From Tremella fuciformis (taxonomy: Eukaryota > Basidiomycota > Tremellomycetes > Tremellales > Tremellaceae), in NCBI GenBank assembly GCA_032768795.1, contig CP136498.1, forward strand, positions 248,001 to 312,000: a DNA stretch of 64,000 bases, read 5' to 3'. Positions 45,944 to 57,077 of this stretch are shown here, piece by piece. Made by a program: the position numbers and the translations under genes. The notes beneath the pieces are model-generated. The model had not been told where the DNA came from and ran no database searches. It worked only from the letters and a program-made list of their open reading frames with translations. Numbering within the stretch: the first letter of the stretch is position 1; every line of letters starts with the position of its first letter.

Positions 45944-47955
45944 GAGTGCGGTGAGCACGTGCGTTGAAGGGAGCTCAGAAGCGAATTCAGAGTGATGCGT
46001 ATGTGAAGAGACAAGGTCGTGGGCCATGACAGGCATACGCCACACGCCAGCATCAGGAACGAGATTGAGTGCGGTCCCTGGGCGGCCGGGACCATCTGGC
46101 CTTCGTAAACGTCGAACAAGCCTGCTTGCCCAATACTCGTTCCAACATGTATACTGTTAACAGACTACGCACCATCGATATCGATCATGGATCTGGGCAA
46201 GCTTGTAAATAACGGGACGAGGCGGTTCACAGTGTAATGGGGGAATGGCTGGCGCAGTGCGCAATCCCACGAGCATCTGTTAAACAAAAGTGACCGGCCA
46301 GTCGAGTGTCAAGGGCATTGATCGCCGTCTTGTAACAGCATCGGGCACTTGGCTCTGTATGGCGATCTTCGTGTTCGGGTTCAAGCTGTTATTCAGGGGT
46401 GGTCTACCTTTCCCCCGACAGTCCCCTCTGTTTCGACCGATCTCACGGCTGGTCCCCTCGTCGGTGTTGCCGTAGACCTTGCTAAATTCCTCGGCACAGG
46501 CGCATCCTGGGCGTCCCGTCCGACTTCCACGCCGAGGTCATCGGGCTGCCATTTAGCCCGCGTCGTTTCCCCATTCTGGAGCGAGTAGACCAAGAGCGAG
46601 AAGTATAGAGGCGAGGTTCGGATTGGGTCCCATCAAAGTGTCGACGCGCAGGACGCATCTGGAGACGGAGATTCTATCTGGGGATTCGGGGCGGAAGAGG
46701 AGAAGTGATGTCGAGTTGAAGAGTACTGCATAGAGGACTTTGTGGCAGTGTAGCTCGGCATAAATCTGGGGCATTTTTAGCTAGGAACCTTTGACTCTCT
46801 CACGAGGTGCTCAGCAACTCACCTGCAAACACAAGTCCAGAAAAGTCTCCCGATCGGTCAACCTCCCGCCATCGTCCTTGCCCGCGAGGTTTCCTGCAGC
46901 ATCGATAGGGAGTCGGAATCCCCGGGCGCTGAAATCGGCAGCCCGTTCTATGCCTTGCATCTTCGAGTCCTCTGCTGCGTCCCTGCTATTGTACTTGAGA
47001 ACGGCTGTTGGTCGGACGGACCCGGGTGAGGTGTCAGAGGGAGACAAGGTGAGGATTAGATCCGCAATGCCGGGTGTCTTGCGTTGCTTGACGGTAGTCC
47101 ACTCAGCGCCCTTCAGCGGTTGTGCGTCTGGATGAAAGATGGCTGACGTCCGCAGCAGTACATTCACTGATTCGACAGGGAGAAGGCGGATGGCGGCACA
47201 TTGCTCATGTTCGTAGCGAAGGGTCGCCTTGCTGGAGAAGCGCTGTCGGGAGTGGGCATAAGGGCCAGTCCAGCTTGCGACACTTTTTCGCTCCGCCTGG
47301 AGCAACTCGGGCGTCTGGGGAGACGAGCGATCGGTCTCTTCCTCAGCGTCATCTTCGTCGTGGGCGGATGCCCCCCTCACATGCCTCTTCAGAACTGTGA
47401 AGAGGGGATGAAGCAGATCACTGCGCAGCGTGAATGTGATGCCTCGGGGATGCCGCTGAGTAAAGTTGGTTCTGAACGACTGGGACATCTTCGTGCTCCT
47501 GCGGGAGGCGGGTCCGGGAGAAAATGCCTCGTCGTGCTCAGACAGGATGTCAGATACTCGCGGCGCGAGCGCAGCGTGACGGCTGCCCTCGGATCGCGTC
47601 ACAGCCTATGCATTTCGGGAGAGAGAGCGCGCTTCCAATCGTCGAAGCGAGTTTCGATTCCCTATGCGGTCTGCAGAAAAGGGAATGCATCGAGATCGCG
47701 TCACCGCGTCCCAAACGGTCGAGGGGGGTGCTGACTGGCCTCGAAAGCGGGAAATGGGCTGTAAACGGGGATGTCGGCGGTTTCGAGAATGAGTCGGGCA
47801 TCACGAGCCTGTTGCGGGTCCACGTAGAAGACTGGTGAAGATGTGGTACCATCTCCAAGATCAATCGAGGTTGTAAGCAGCACCGACGAGACACGCGTCG
47901 TGTCTAAATATCTCGAATCAAGGCGTGTGTGGCGAATCCGCCGGCTAGAATCTGC
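45944..47955 (-). pseudogene. 5' part of family A gene A3, severed by a copia insertion
   Basis: Minus-strand pieces follow the family A layout. An N-terminal piece at 47955-47705 contains SSPVFYVDPQQARDARLILE. A large exon at 47605-46823 ends in RETFLDLCLQ and joins, over a clean 57-nt phase-0 intron (46766-46822), to an exon starting IYAELHCHKVLYAVLFN. A1 and A2 have a phase-0 intron at the same place. That exon stops at 46553. Further along, GLFDVYEGQMVPAA at about 46120-46075 matches the kinase glycine-loop region of A1 (GRLYDAYKADVWFPAA). The frame leading into the target duplication is continuous with the 3' part beyond the element. Two junctions (47.7-47.6 and 46.55-46.14 kb) remain unresolved, so some damage may predate the insertion. 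Confidence 0.68.
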
Positions 47956-48162
47956 TCAGTCATCTTGCCTCCCTCATGCCGTTACTTAAACTTACAAACA
48001 GGTATGCATAGCCTGTTACGGCGTACTGCTGCATGATAGTGAACTTCACGAGTGCAGACCTTAGTGCAACGTCCGCCGTTCCGAGACGAAGAGCAAGCAC
48101 ACACAATGTCAGCGAAGTTCCGGGCAGTATGTACATTCAGAGTCGCATCGATTCGAAGCTAT

Positions 48163-50791
48163 TTACTTGATGGACATGAATGGGCCTTCCGGATGCCCGT
48201 GCGCGGGGTCGACCACTTGTCCAATCCTTCCCTTGTTGCCTTCCACTGCATCCGGAACATCCAGCTCGGGGCGTAGCTCGGAGTGCGCAGTAGCGGGCTC
48301 GGGAACGGGAGAGGCGGGCCTTGCGACTCTCTCTGTCAACGACTTGTCCGCCAGCATGAGAACCGCGTCCATCTGCCTGGGATCGACCAGCACGACCGAA
48401 TAGTCCGGATATGCTGTCGCAAGGCAGTCCATCAGGATTCGAAGAGATGGTGAAGGGGGAGCGTTGACTGTTTTTGAGCTCTTCCTCCCTCCAACTTCCT
48501 GCTCCCCACTGGGCTTTGTCGTTCCCCAGCGGAAGATGTGGTCTGGATGGGATATCATGATGTCCTCGCAAACGCGCCGGACAAACGGAGCAGCTGGCCG
48601 GAAGTAGAGCAAGCAGGAGGATGGGGAAGAGCAGCGCTCGGAGAGGATAAGAGAAGACGACATACGACTAGTCAGATAGACATTTGACTTGGGGCGGCAG
48701 CGCGATCGCACATGAGACCAATCGACTTCGACCTCGGTCTCGACTAGGTCTTCCAGGGGGACGTCGTTATTGCCGACCGCCATAGAAGGTTTTCTGTCTT
48801 GCTGGCCTTGAGCGGCCTAGCCGTTAGCACTTGGCTCTGTGGCAGCAGACCCGGTATACCCGCTCAACGACTGCATGTGGCCGTAATGGAGAAGGAGAGC
48901 TCTGAATAGGGAGCTGAGGATGATTCAAGTGGCTCACGCGGTGGTGCCGATCACCAGGACCTTGATCGGGGTGATCCGAGCCAGATCGTCGAGACTCGGG
49001 TGCTTCTCCCGATTGTCCGCCCCCGGCGGACGTTTCTCCTTGTGCACTCCACTCAGCATCTTCGGTGTCCTCTTCCTCTCCATCACCGTTGTAATCGCCT
49101 GAAGGATCTTGCTCGTCGTCCGGGCCTCGCCCCTCACCCGCGTCCCATCGCCCCCGCTTGTTGGGATCTTCAGACTCCCTGGAACCATACACCGTCTCAT
49201 AAATCGCATGTCCACTGCGTGTCCTGTCCAACTCCATCGCCCACTGGTGTGCAGCATTGCGAATGATGCGAGCGACATCGTTGGCGGCACCAATAGATGC
49301 CAGTCGAGGACACGTGATGGGGTGATGGAGGAGAACATTGGAGGTGTGCATGAACAGGTTCCAGAGAGTTTGGCAGCCCTCGATGTCGATCGAGCCAGAG
49401 GGGTTGAAGAGGCGGTTCGGGGTTCTGGAGGCTAGTGGTTTGGAGATACTGTTGATGAAGGTCGAGAGGGGTATCCTGCCTACTTCTGCTGCTTCATGGT
49501 TGGGATGGAGCACATCTGCCACCGGATCGCTTGCTCCGCCATATGCGCGATCGACAAGCGCAGGTTCGGCGGGCGCAGGGTTGTTTTCAGCTGTTGTTCT
49601 TGCCATGGCTGCTGTGACACGCTGCGCCCTTGCAATTTGAGCCGCAAATAACTCCCTGGTCTCCGTATCGGCCTCCCATATCACCGTCGTTTCATCGACA
49701 ACGCAAAACCGGACAAAGCCTTCGCGGTATCCCCAGATTCCCCAATTGGTGCCAAAGGTTTCGTGCTCTATGAGACCATAGGCCAGTGCCTTGATTGCCC
49801 CATGTGCGGCCATGTCCAGACGTTCCTTCCGTTCTCCGGTCATCGCTTTGATGTAAACTCGGTCGTCCCGCTCTGTCTCAACTTGTCCGCCCGTTGATAC
49901 TCTGTGTGAGGCGTCACGACCACGGCGTCCCGTCTCAGCTCTTCGAGCCAGCGTCGTTCCCGCTACCTCAACTGATGCACGAGGGCGCGGTGGGGCTGCA
50001 GGAGCCGACGCGTAGTGACTAAGATCCGGTTTCACGATCCCCGCGTGCCTATATGCCGTCTCAGTTCGCCCGGCGCGCAGGTCGGAAATAGCGACTCGAG
50101 TAGAACTACCCGCTTCACGTGAAATAACGGGTCGGCCAGATGGGACCGATATGAACCGGTACGAGCCATTCATGGACGAGGTCGCGGGTGTTCGGTTGAC
50201 TGACTTTAGGGTCAGAGTCGTGTGCAAGGATGTATACTCCGCCGCATCCCAATCGGGTTCCAATGGTACTTCTCGTGGGCGCTTGACTTGGAAGATTTTC
50301 AATTTCTTCTTCTCCATGCGTCTCTGCAGGATCTGAAGCTGAACGGGGGAATCCCGAACTCTCCTCGGTGCGTCCGGAGAGCTCGTGCGGAGATTCTGAT
50401 CCCGATCGAGGAGCAAGTCGGTCCCTGCGTTCCAGCTACCGATGTGGATTCCAGTTGCGAAATTGACTTCGTATTCTCGTGAACCATACGTGTACGTTAA
50501 AAACATGTCCGCCATGGTCGAGTTGACCCGTTCCTCTGAGACGTTTGCGATAGGATCGCCATTTGGGTAGAAGTAGTGGCGTCGAAGGTCCAGCAGTCGA
50601 TGTTCGGGCGGGTTGTTGGGAATGGTGATGGACCAGTCCAGTTGCCGACCAAAGGTACCCGGGGCGTACGAGGACGGGTTGGACGAAGGGGCTGTGATGG
50701 AATGCGGAGTGAGCGGGGGATCGGATTCGAGCGTGCTTGCGGTGGACTGATCGGACAGACGAGGTGCGGTGCGGATGGTTGGGGGGGGCAT
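48163..50791 (-). CDS. Family B protein B3 (FunK1 N-terminal-like), two exons, 835 aa
   Basis: Exons 50791-48938 and 48816-48163 on the minus strand, with a 121-nt phase-0 intron (donor GTGAGC, branch GCTAAC, acceptor GGCTAG). The start is taken at MPPPTIRTAPRLSD; an in-frame ATG at 50833 would add 14 hydrophobic residues. The core domain at about 345-375 reads TFGTNWGIWGYREGFVRFCV then VDETTVIWEAD, the counterpart of the B2 core. A Gly/Glu/Asp-rich linker precedes the intron, as in B2 and B4. The C-terminal exon contains VVLVDPRQMDAVLMLAD at about 756-772, the family's hallmark. There is no kinase domain. It is divergent from B4 and is followed on its own strand by A3. Confidence 0.75.
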
Positions 50792-51132
50792 GATGTGCGA
50801 CGCTGCGATGTGAGGTGGGTAGAAGAGTAACATCAATCAACCAACAGGAAGGCAGACCATGCCAAATGCAATGCCTAAACAGCGTGCCTGCTAAAAAAGA
50901 AGCGGAATCAAATCTTACTGGAATAGGCGTGCAACGTGGTGTGACTAGCAAGATGGCCGAGACGGGGTCTCTCTCCTTTTCTTTCGTCACGTGTCTCTGA
51001 TCAGCATGCCTGATCCTCATCATCAACAGCCGATAGTGGAACCTCGTTCTACGTCTACATCGAATCCGACCTCGACAGCAGTGATCGCTCTACATCGCTC
51101 AGCCGCTGTCGGATACCATCCCCTGACAGGCT
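50792..51132. promoter_or_regulatory. Shared upstream region between divergent B3 and B4
   Basis: The 341 bp between the two inferred start codons must hold both promoters if the starts are right. I see no clear TATA box. Because B3 and B4 are paralogues in head-to-head array, the interval is the centre of the inverted arrangement. A plus-strand frame with ATG at 51006 could encode an alternative N-terminus of B4 after splicing (CCCTGACAG acceptor at 51129). Confidence 0.5.
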
Positions 51133-53339
51133 ATGCCCCGCGATGGCATCATCCACATTCGCCCTCTAAAGGACGCCATATCTCTCAGCCGACCGATCCT
51201 CACCCGATGTTACCATCGCTTCCACGGATCTCGAAGATATACTGGGGAGAACGAGTATCGGAAAGACCTGAGGGATGTCTTCAACAGCCTGATCGCTCCT
51301 CCCGTGCTGGGCAGGGTCGAGATGGACGACGAACTGAACATGCGCGACATGGCTCGGGACGAATGGGACTCGATGATCGAGGTGCATTGTCTGCGAGACC
51401 TTTTCGATCAAGAGGCCGCAGACCGCTCGGCCTCGACAACAACGACGACGACGAACTCGTCGTCGTCGTCTCAAGCCTCGACGCGGAAGAGTAAGAAATA
51501 CGGGCCGACGACACCTGGTCTTGCCACACGCCTTATGGAGCGATTCGATGAGCTCGGTGTTGAGTCGTCGAATCGGTACAGCGACGACTTGGTCCAGGTG
51601 GGCGCAATCGGCGAGCTCAAGTTCAATAGGGACACGCCCGACGACGGACCGAGTCGTGATGCTCAGCTGCTCGAGGCGATCTGTCAGATCATATGGTACA
51701 TGCGGTGCGGTTCCAGGTTGTTCGGCCTGCGCATGGGCATACTCATCATCAACGGCGAATTCAAACGATTCTTCGTGATGGACGAGACGAGGTTGGCTGT
51801 CGAAGTCGTGTCTACCTCTACCTCTATCCGATCCCTCGCCGAGCTCTTACATTCGACCCCTCACAAGGCCCGATCGACATCTCGCACTCATGCGAATCAC
51901 GATATCCTGAGTAAAGGCATGGGCGACGACCAGTGTCGCCAGCTGTGTACGTTGCCCAATCAACTTTTCCGCGATCTCACCGCTTCGGACCAGACATTCG
52001 ACCCGCCAGCGGGATACAATGTCGCCGTGCTAGACCGTTTGATGGGCTTTTGGGCCACGGCACTGGAACGAACGTCCGAGTTGCAACACGATCGTCGGCG
52101 CCATACCGGCCTGCAACCAGTGAGTGTCGCCAGCCATTCCCATCTCCAGCCCAACGCTCTCAGAGCTCATTCGCAGCTGGGTCCGAGCTTGACTGCCGCG
52201 ACAGCTGCAACACTCGCCCCCTCGCCTGACCTACCCCGCACTCCTCATCACATGTTCACCTCGGCCGAGATGCCCTGTTTGACGTTCGAGATCGACGGGG
52301 AAAGTACAGCGCAGGTCGGACGGCTCAAGCATCATTACCACTCGCTTCTTCGCGCCAGCGACAAGGCTGCAAAATCGAAGCGGAGACGGTTTTTGGCACC
52401 TCCTGATATCGGGTCAAGTGAGCTAGACGGACACCGCCGGGGCCACGACGATGACCCCGACCAGGACGGGTCGAACGATAGAGGAGGTGACATGCGCAGA
52501 AGGACTCGGCCGGGGCAGGGAGCGGATACCAGGTTAGGCAGACAGGGAGGGGAACAGGCCCAGAGCGGCCAGGGTGGGTCGTCCGGGAAGGACAAGAAAG
52601 AGGGCAAGTACAAGGACAAGGCCGAGGACAAGGTCGCAGACAAGGAGCGGGTTTCGGATGCGGATGCGATGGCGGGTGAGTCTCACTTTCTATTTCTGAT
52701 CTGATCAATGCCAAGGATCATGCCTGACAGGCTCCAGATCGGACCGCGCGGTCGACACGGACCCACATTGTCGAGCAATGGCGCAACAACGTCACGCCCG
52801 GAGTCGAGATTCAGGTGGAGGAGGGAGACGACTGTTCGGATCCACTTGCCCTTGCTCCCGATCACGAAACCGACGATTGCGACATCTCCACATCGGCCGA
52901 CACCTGCCGGCGGGCCCGCCGCATTCGCTCCCTGCTGAATACTATGTCTACTACCAAGGCCGAGTGGACGCTGTGCGAGGTTAGCCCTGCCGAGATGGAC
53001 GATCTTTTGCACGTCCACCCATCTCCTACGGTACCCGTACCCGTACGTGTACGCGGTACTCGCATCTGTAACGATACCACCCAAGCGCTGGCGCTAGACG
53101 TCGACGGGGCTCCTACGGATCCGCCGCCGGCGACAGCTACAGAAACAGATACGAACAGTCGGTCGAGCTCGACAGGACCGTCCACTCCGACGTCAGCGGC
53201 AGGTCCCGGGACCGGTTGTTTGGCGCTTCCTCTCAAGCCCACGTCGGGACGCGAGGCAATAACAGAACGGCGCGTCGAGGTTCTGGTCGACCGCCAACAA
53301 CACCTGGAGCACGACCACGACTACCTGGTCCATGACTAG
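51133..53339 (+). CDS. Family B protein B4 (FunK1 N-terminal-like), two exons, 714 aa
   Basis: Exons 51133-52675 and 52738-53339, with a 62-nt intron (donor GTGAGT, branch CTGAC, acceptor CTCCAG) that keeps the frame. The core shows GELKF at about 160-164, then GSRLFGLRMGILIINGEFKR and FFVMDETRLAVEV at about 194-226. GELK followed by this strand pattern is what the N-terminal part of FunK1 proteins looks like, and the E-x-K pair recalls PD-(D/E)xK nuclease folds. A Lys/Asp/Gly-rich linker precedes the intron. The last exon has EWTLCEVSPAEMDDLLHV at about 589-608, the family C-terminal domain. A Thr/Ser run near residues 100-115 is encoded by an inverted triplet repeat. The start is uncertain because an acceptor-like CTGACAG immediately precedes it. 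Family A gene A2 follows 487 bp downstream. Confidence 0.75.
51434..51471. repeat. Inverted triplet repeat inside B4
   Basis: ACGACGACGACGA is followed at once by ACTCGTCGTCGTCGT, a near-perfect inverted repeat that could form a 12-bp hairpin. In frame it encodes Thr residues followed by Ser residues. Confidence 0.8.
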
Positions 53340-53826
53340 GAGGTAGGTGTATTGTTCGCGCCAATGCATGTATTCTAGTTGATGATGTATGCGTTGCCTT
53401 GCCCCAGCCGGCCGGCTCTTGCTTCCCTGCGTTTCTGCGTTTCTCAACCCGCCATGGAGAGCTGGCTTGAGCTTGTCGTCGATTCTATAGCTTAAACGGC
53501 AGATTAGCCGGTCTGGCCTGTTCTCTCACGGTCATCGTCCCCAGCGCCAGCGAGCGCAGCGCAGCATTGTAGAGGAAACGTGAGCCCCCGCCTCCCTCTT
53601 CACAGGATCAATGCAAGGGGTGGATCCAGCCGAGGCGTGTGCGCAGCATGACCGCTATCAGGGTGCCATATTCCTGTATCCCACTGTCGCCGATAAAGTG
53701 GGGGGCTATGATAAAGTGATCTGATCTCGCCTTTGTAGGCTTCAGGTTGGGTTGTGTGCGGTCTGTCTCCTCTGATCCCCTCTACGAGTACTCGAGTACC
53801 AGCGTTTACAGTATCCGTAGTCTAAG
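53340..53826. promoter_or_regulatory. Intergenic between B4 and A2, presumed A2 promoter
   Basis: 487 bp between the stop of B4 and the start of A2 on the same strand. I see no coding signal. It presumably holds the B4 terminator and the A2 promoter, although a single long transcript joining the two cannot be excluded from sequence alone. Confidence 0.4.
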
Positions 53827-56445
53827 ATGGACGTCGACGCCACCGCCTCTTTCAGCAGGACCGTTCATGTTAGTTATCACCTTGATTGGCTCCCATCTGA
53901 CCGAGCGACCGCCGTCTTCGGTCTCAACCTTCCCCGCCTTGAGACCACGCTCACACAGGCCGATGCCGTCTCGTCGACCGAAGCCAGAAGAGCCAGGTCG
54001 GCCGCTCGAGCCGAGGCGAGGCAGGAGAGGGACAGGGAGCGAGAGCGAGAAGACCAAATACCGAGATCGACTTCACCATCAGGGGATCTCCAACCCACAC
54101 CCACCATTGCCTCCACATTGACAAGCCCCCCTTCCTCTGCACCGCGTCGCTCCGCAATACGGTCATCGTCCGGCGCATACTCTTACTCAAACTTGGACAT
54201 TGCGGTGCTCGTCTCACTCGCCAGGATACAATCACCCACACCGCCTCCTTCGGTCCGACCATCATCGCCCTCCACTCCGAAACTCGCCCTCACACTCTAT
54301 CACAGCGCTTCCTGTCTCGACAATGTGCTCTCTGATCTACTCGAGTTCGTCAACGTTCCCGCCGTCGCGACACTCCCCGTCTTGCGGGATCATCTTCTGC
54401 AGAGCATTGGAACCGGACGCCAGATGCCCGTGGCCACACCGCACACCGAGTTGATGGCAGATGATCCTCTGTGGATCGCCGCGGCGCTTCGCTACGATAT
54501 CCGCCGTACCATACAGACAGGCGCTGTACACGGCGACGAAACATCCTTGACTCAATCTTGGTTCAAGAGACTCTCAGACGCGGCCAACCAATTCGTCAGT
54601 GCCGTTGCCAAAAGTGAGAACGACTTGGCCCAGTCACAGTCATGCTCGACGGCCACGACGGGAACCCGTTTCGCTCCATCGATATGGGATGGTATAGCCC
54701 CGAATGAAAACCCTCGACCCGATCTCCTCTGTCCCAATGCGACCTTTGATGCCAAGGCGTCCATGTCTTCTCTCGAAGCGTTCAGTGCCGTGCTCCGAAC
54801 CGCCCATCGAGCCGAACTGTTCATCGTCCCAGATCTTGTACCAGAGGATGCCGTGTTCAAGACCAACATCAATGTTTACGACATCATGGGCGAGGTCATG
54901 AACCCGAACGATCGGCATGCAGGAGCCGTGTCGCTCATCGTACAGGTAAGTTTGCCCTGATGTTGCATGACTGAACCCCCAGGTCGTGACGCAGATGCAG
55001 CTCTACCGCCGACGGTACGGCGTCGTCACAGCCTGGAATAAAGGATTGGTGATATGTCGCACCGGTCCGACCACGTTTGCGCTTAGCGACTGGTTCATGC
55101 CTACCGCACCGGGTCGCGATCGAATAGAGTCGACCACCTTTGCCGTACTGTGTGCCCTGCTCCTGGTCAATGCTTCCTCGGCCCTCGACCGAGAACGAGA
55201 TTTGATACGCGTCGATCTGGTGGACACCGCATTAGAGGAGGTGATGGAAAGACGCAAGAAACGCAGGCTAAAGAAAGCGTCACAGGCTGCGTCTGTACGG
55301 ACAAACGAGGCGTCAACGTCGACCCATCATTCCACGGCGGATGCGCCATCCGGTTCTTCCCCAATGGATGAGCTCCATGCTCATGAACCATTCTCATCCG
55401 ACCTGGACTCGCCTGATGTGAGCCTGTCTTGGCCGCCGCTCGTCTGGGGATTCAGCTAACGCGCAAATAGCCGTCGCCCATCACGCCCAATTACCCGTCC
55501 TTCTTGGACAATCACCAACCACGACTTTTCCCCTCTTCTCCGTCCTCCTCTCCTTACTCGGAAACAGATATGCCTTCTCATCCGAAATGTCCAACGCCGT
55601 CAGACACCTTGAAAGGAGACGGTGCCCTGCACATTTCTCTATCCCCCATTCTCCTGACTCAATCCCAACAGATACGCGTTTCGAGCCGACAGCACATCCC
55701 CGTCCATCTTCTGCCCACATATCATTTCGATCCCATTGGGGAGTGTCGTCCGGTGCACGTCGAGCTCGAGGGCTTCCATTCGCAAGGTCGTTATTGGACC
55801 GCGTATTGTGGTAACGTCGGCGGCAAAGCCAGGGTCATCGTCAAGATCTGTCGTTTGGCTGCTTTTGCGGACGAGGACGACGACTTGCAAGCCGGCGATG
55901 TGTCATGCGATGACGCGACGAGCGAGATTGAACACGAGATGTGCGTAGTGCGATCTCGCGCGCTTGCGAGTCGGATCACTTGTGCGCCCATCTTGTACGG
56001 TTATTGGAGCGGCACCCGTGTCGCATCGTCAGGATCGCCGTCGCCGATGGGTCTCCGCTCACGGCCGATGCTCACGAGGGATAAGACCAGGCTGATACTG
56101 GCCGTCATGGAAGATGTCGGGGGCGAATATTCTCCGACCGAGCTGCACGTCAAGCGGTGAGCGAGTGACATACATTCTCCCTTTCAAAATCGCTAATGCC
56201 TCTGCAGGGACGAGATCGTTGCGGCGTTTGAACAGCTCCATAAAGCCGGCTTCATCCACGGCGACGTCGCTGCTCGGCACGTACGCTGCGGCACAGATTG
56301 GGACAAGAAGAGCCTTGGCCGACCGAGACTGATCGATTTTGGTCGGACGAGGATAGCGTCGGACGATGAGATTGCCGCGGAACAACAAGTCGTGCAAGAC
56401 ATGCTCGCGCGCGCGTCGTGGTCTTCGGTGTACAAGATAAGATAG
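53827..56445 (+). CDS. Family A kinase-like protein A2 (FunK1-type), four exons, 825 aa
   Basis: Exons 53827-54945, 54983-55417, 55471-56156 and 56208-56445; introns of 37, 53 and 51 nt start GTAAGT, GTGAGC and GTGAGC. Residues 1-373 are mostly of unknown fold with an Arg/Glu-rich segment near 60. The phase-0 intron after LIVQ, followed by VVTQMQLYRRRYGVV, sits where A1 has its ILLQ/VVQQM junction. The kinase-like part has a beta-3 lysine (ARVIVKICRL, K643), a catalytic loop FIHGDVAARHV (H764, D766) and LIDFGRTR (D790-F-G). The phase-2 intron just before the loop is also shared with A1. Unlike A1 the DFG motif is intact, although the loop lacks the usual lysine and asparagine. A weak donor at 56428 could instead splice to an exon at 56511-56987, giving 978 residues. 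Confidence 0.8.
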
Positions 56446-56510
56446 CGTGAGGGGGATAGCGTTCCAAGAACGGCTCAACCTCTGAGAGTCGGCTTCCCCC
56501 GGGCACTCAG

Positions 56511-56987
56511 ATACCGCGACAAGACCTGTCGTTCACTTGGTTCCCACCTCAAGCGCAGTCCACGCAGCATCATGGATCACAGACCGCCGGAGTTTCCTCA
56601 CTATCAGCCCCGACCAGGCCCAGCGACGATCCTACTGGACGGCAGGTGCTTCAACCGGACTCTTCCAAACCGCAAACCACTATTTCTGGGCGCAGCGAGA
56701 TGTGTGAGACCGACGAAGAGGAGATGTCGGAGTACGAGACAGAGAGATGCCGGGCGGCCAAGGGCAAGGCGAAGGCGGCTGCCGAACCCCAAGATGAATG
56801 GAAGGATGCACGTTGGCAGTACCCCTGTCGGAGAGCAGGAGTATACTGTACTGATATGCGCTGGACGAGACGACTAAGAGGGGCCAGAGAACCAGTTACT
56901 CGTGATCCACCACGTGTCGTCCACCTAAGCGTTTCGTCCACCGTGCATGACAATGCCGCCGTCGACGTCAATGAGCAGAAATCATGA
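56511..56987 (+). other. Possible fifth exon of A2
   Basis: After a good acceptor (GCACTCAG) the plus strand is open for 158 codons in the phase that would join a donor at 56428 (TCG|GTGTAC) of A2. The translation starts IPRQDLSFTWFPPQAQS and contains an acidic then Lys/Ala-rich stretch (ETDEEEMSEYETERCRAAKG). The donor is weak, and A1 has no matching tail, so this may instead be non-coding or a separate small gene. Confidence 0.35.
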
Positions 56988-57077
56988 TGCATGCAAGCTG
57001 GAGCTATGAGACTTTACACAGCTGTAGATGGACCCGGTGTGCATGCTTGGTGCGGCTCTTGAGGCTGCCGGTTGCCT

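Noticed and set aside
47606..47704. Intron joining the first two pieces of A3
   Set aside because: The only donor (GTGACG) and acceptor (GCATAG) leave the frame mismatched by one base, so the junction is left open rather than forced.
53340..53826. B4 and A2 as a single spliced gene
   Set aside because: B4 ends in a clean stop, A2 has its own ATG, and the A1 protein begins in the same way without a B part. Read-through remains testable but is not the simplest reading.
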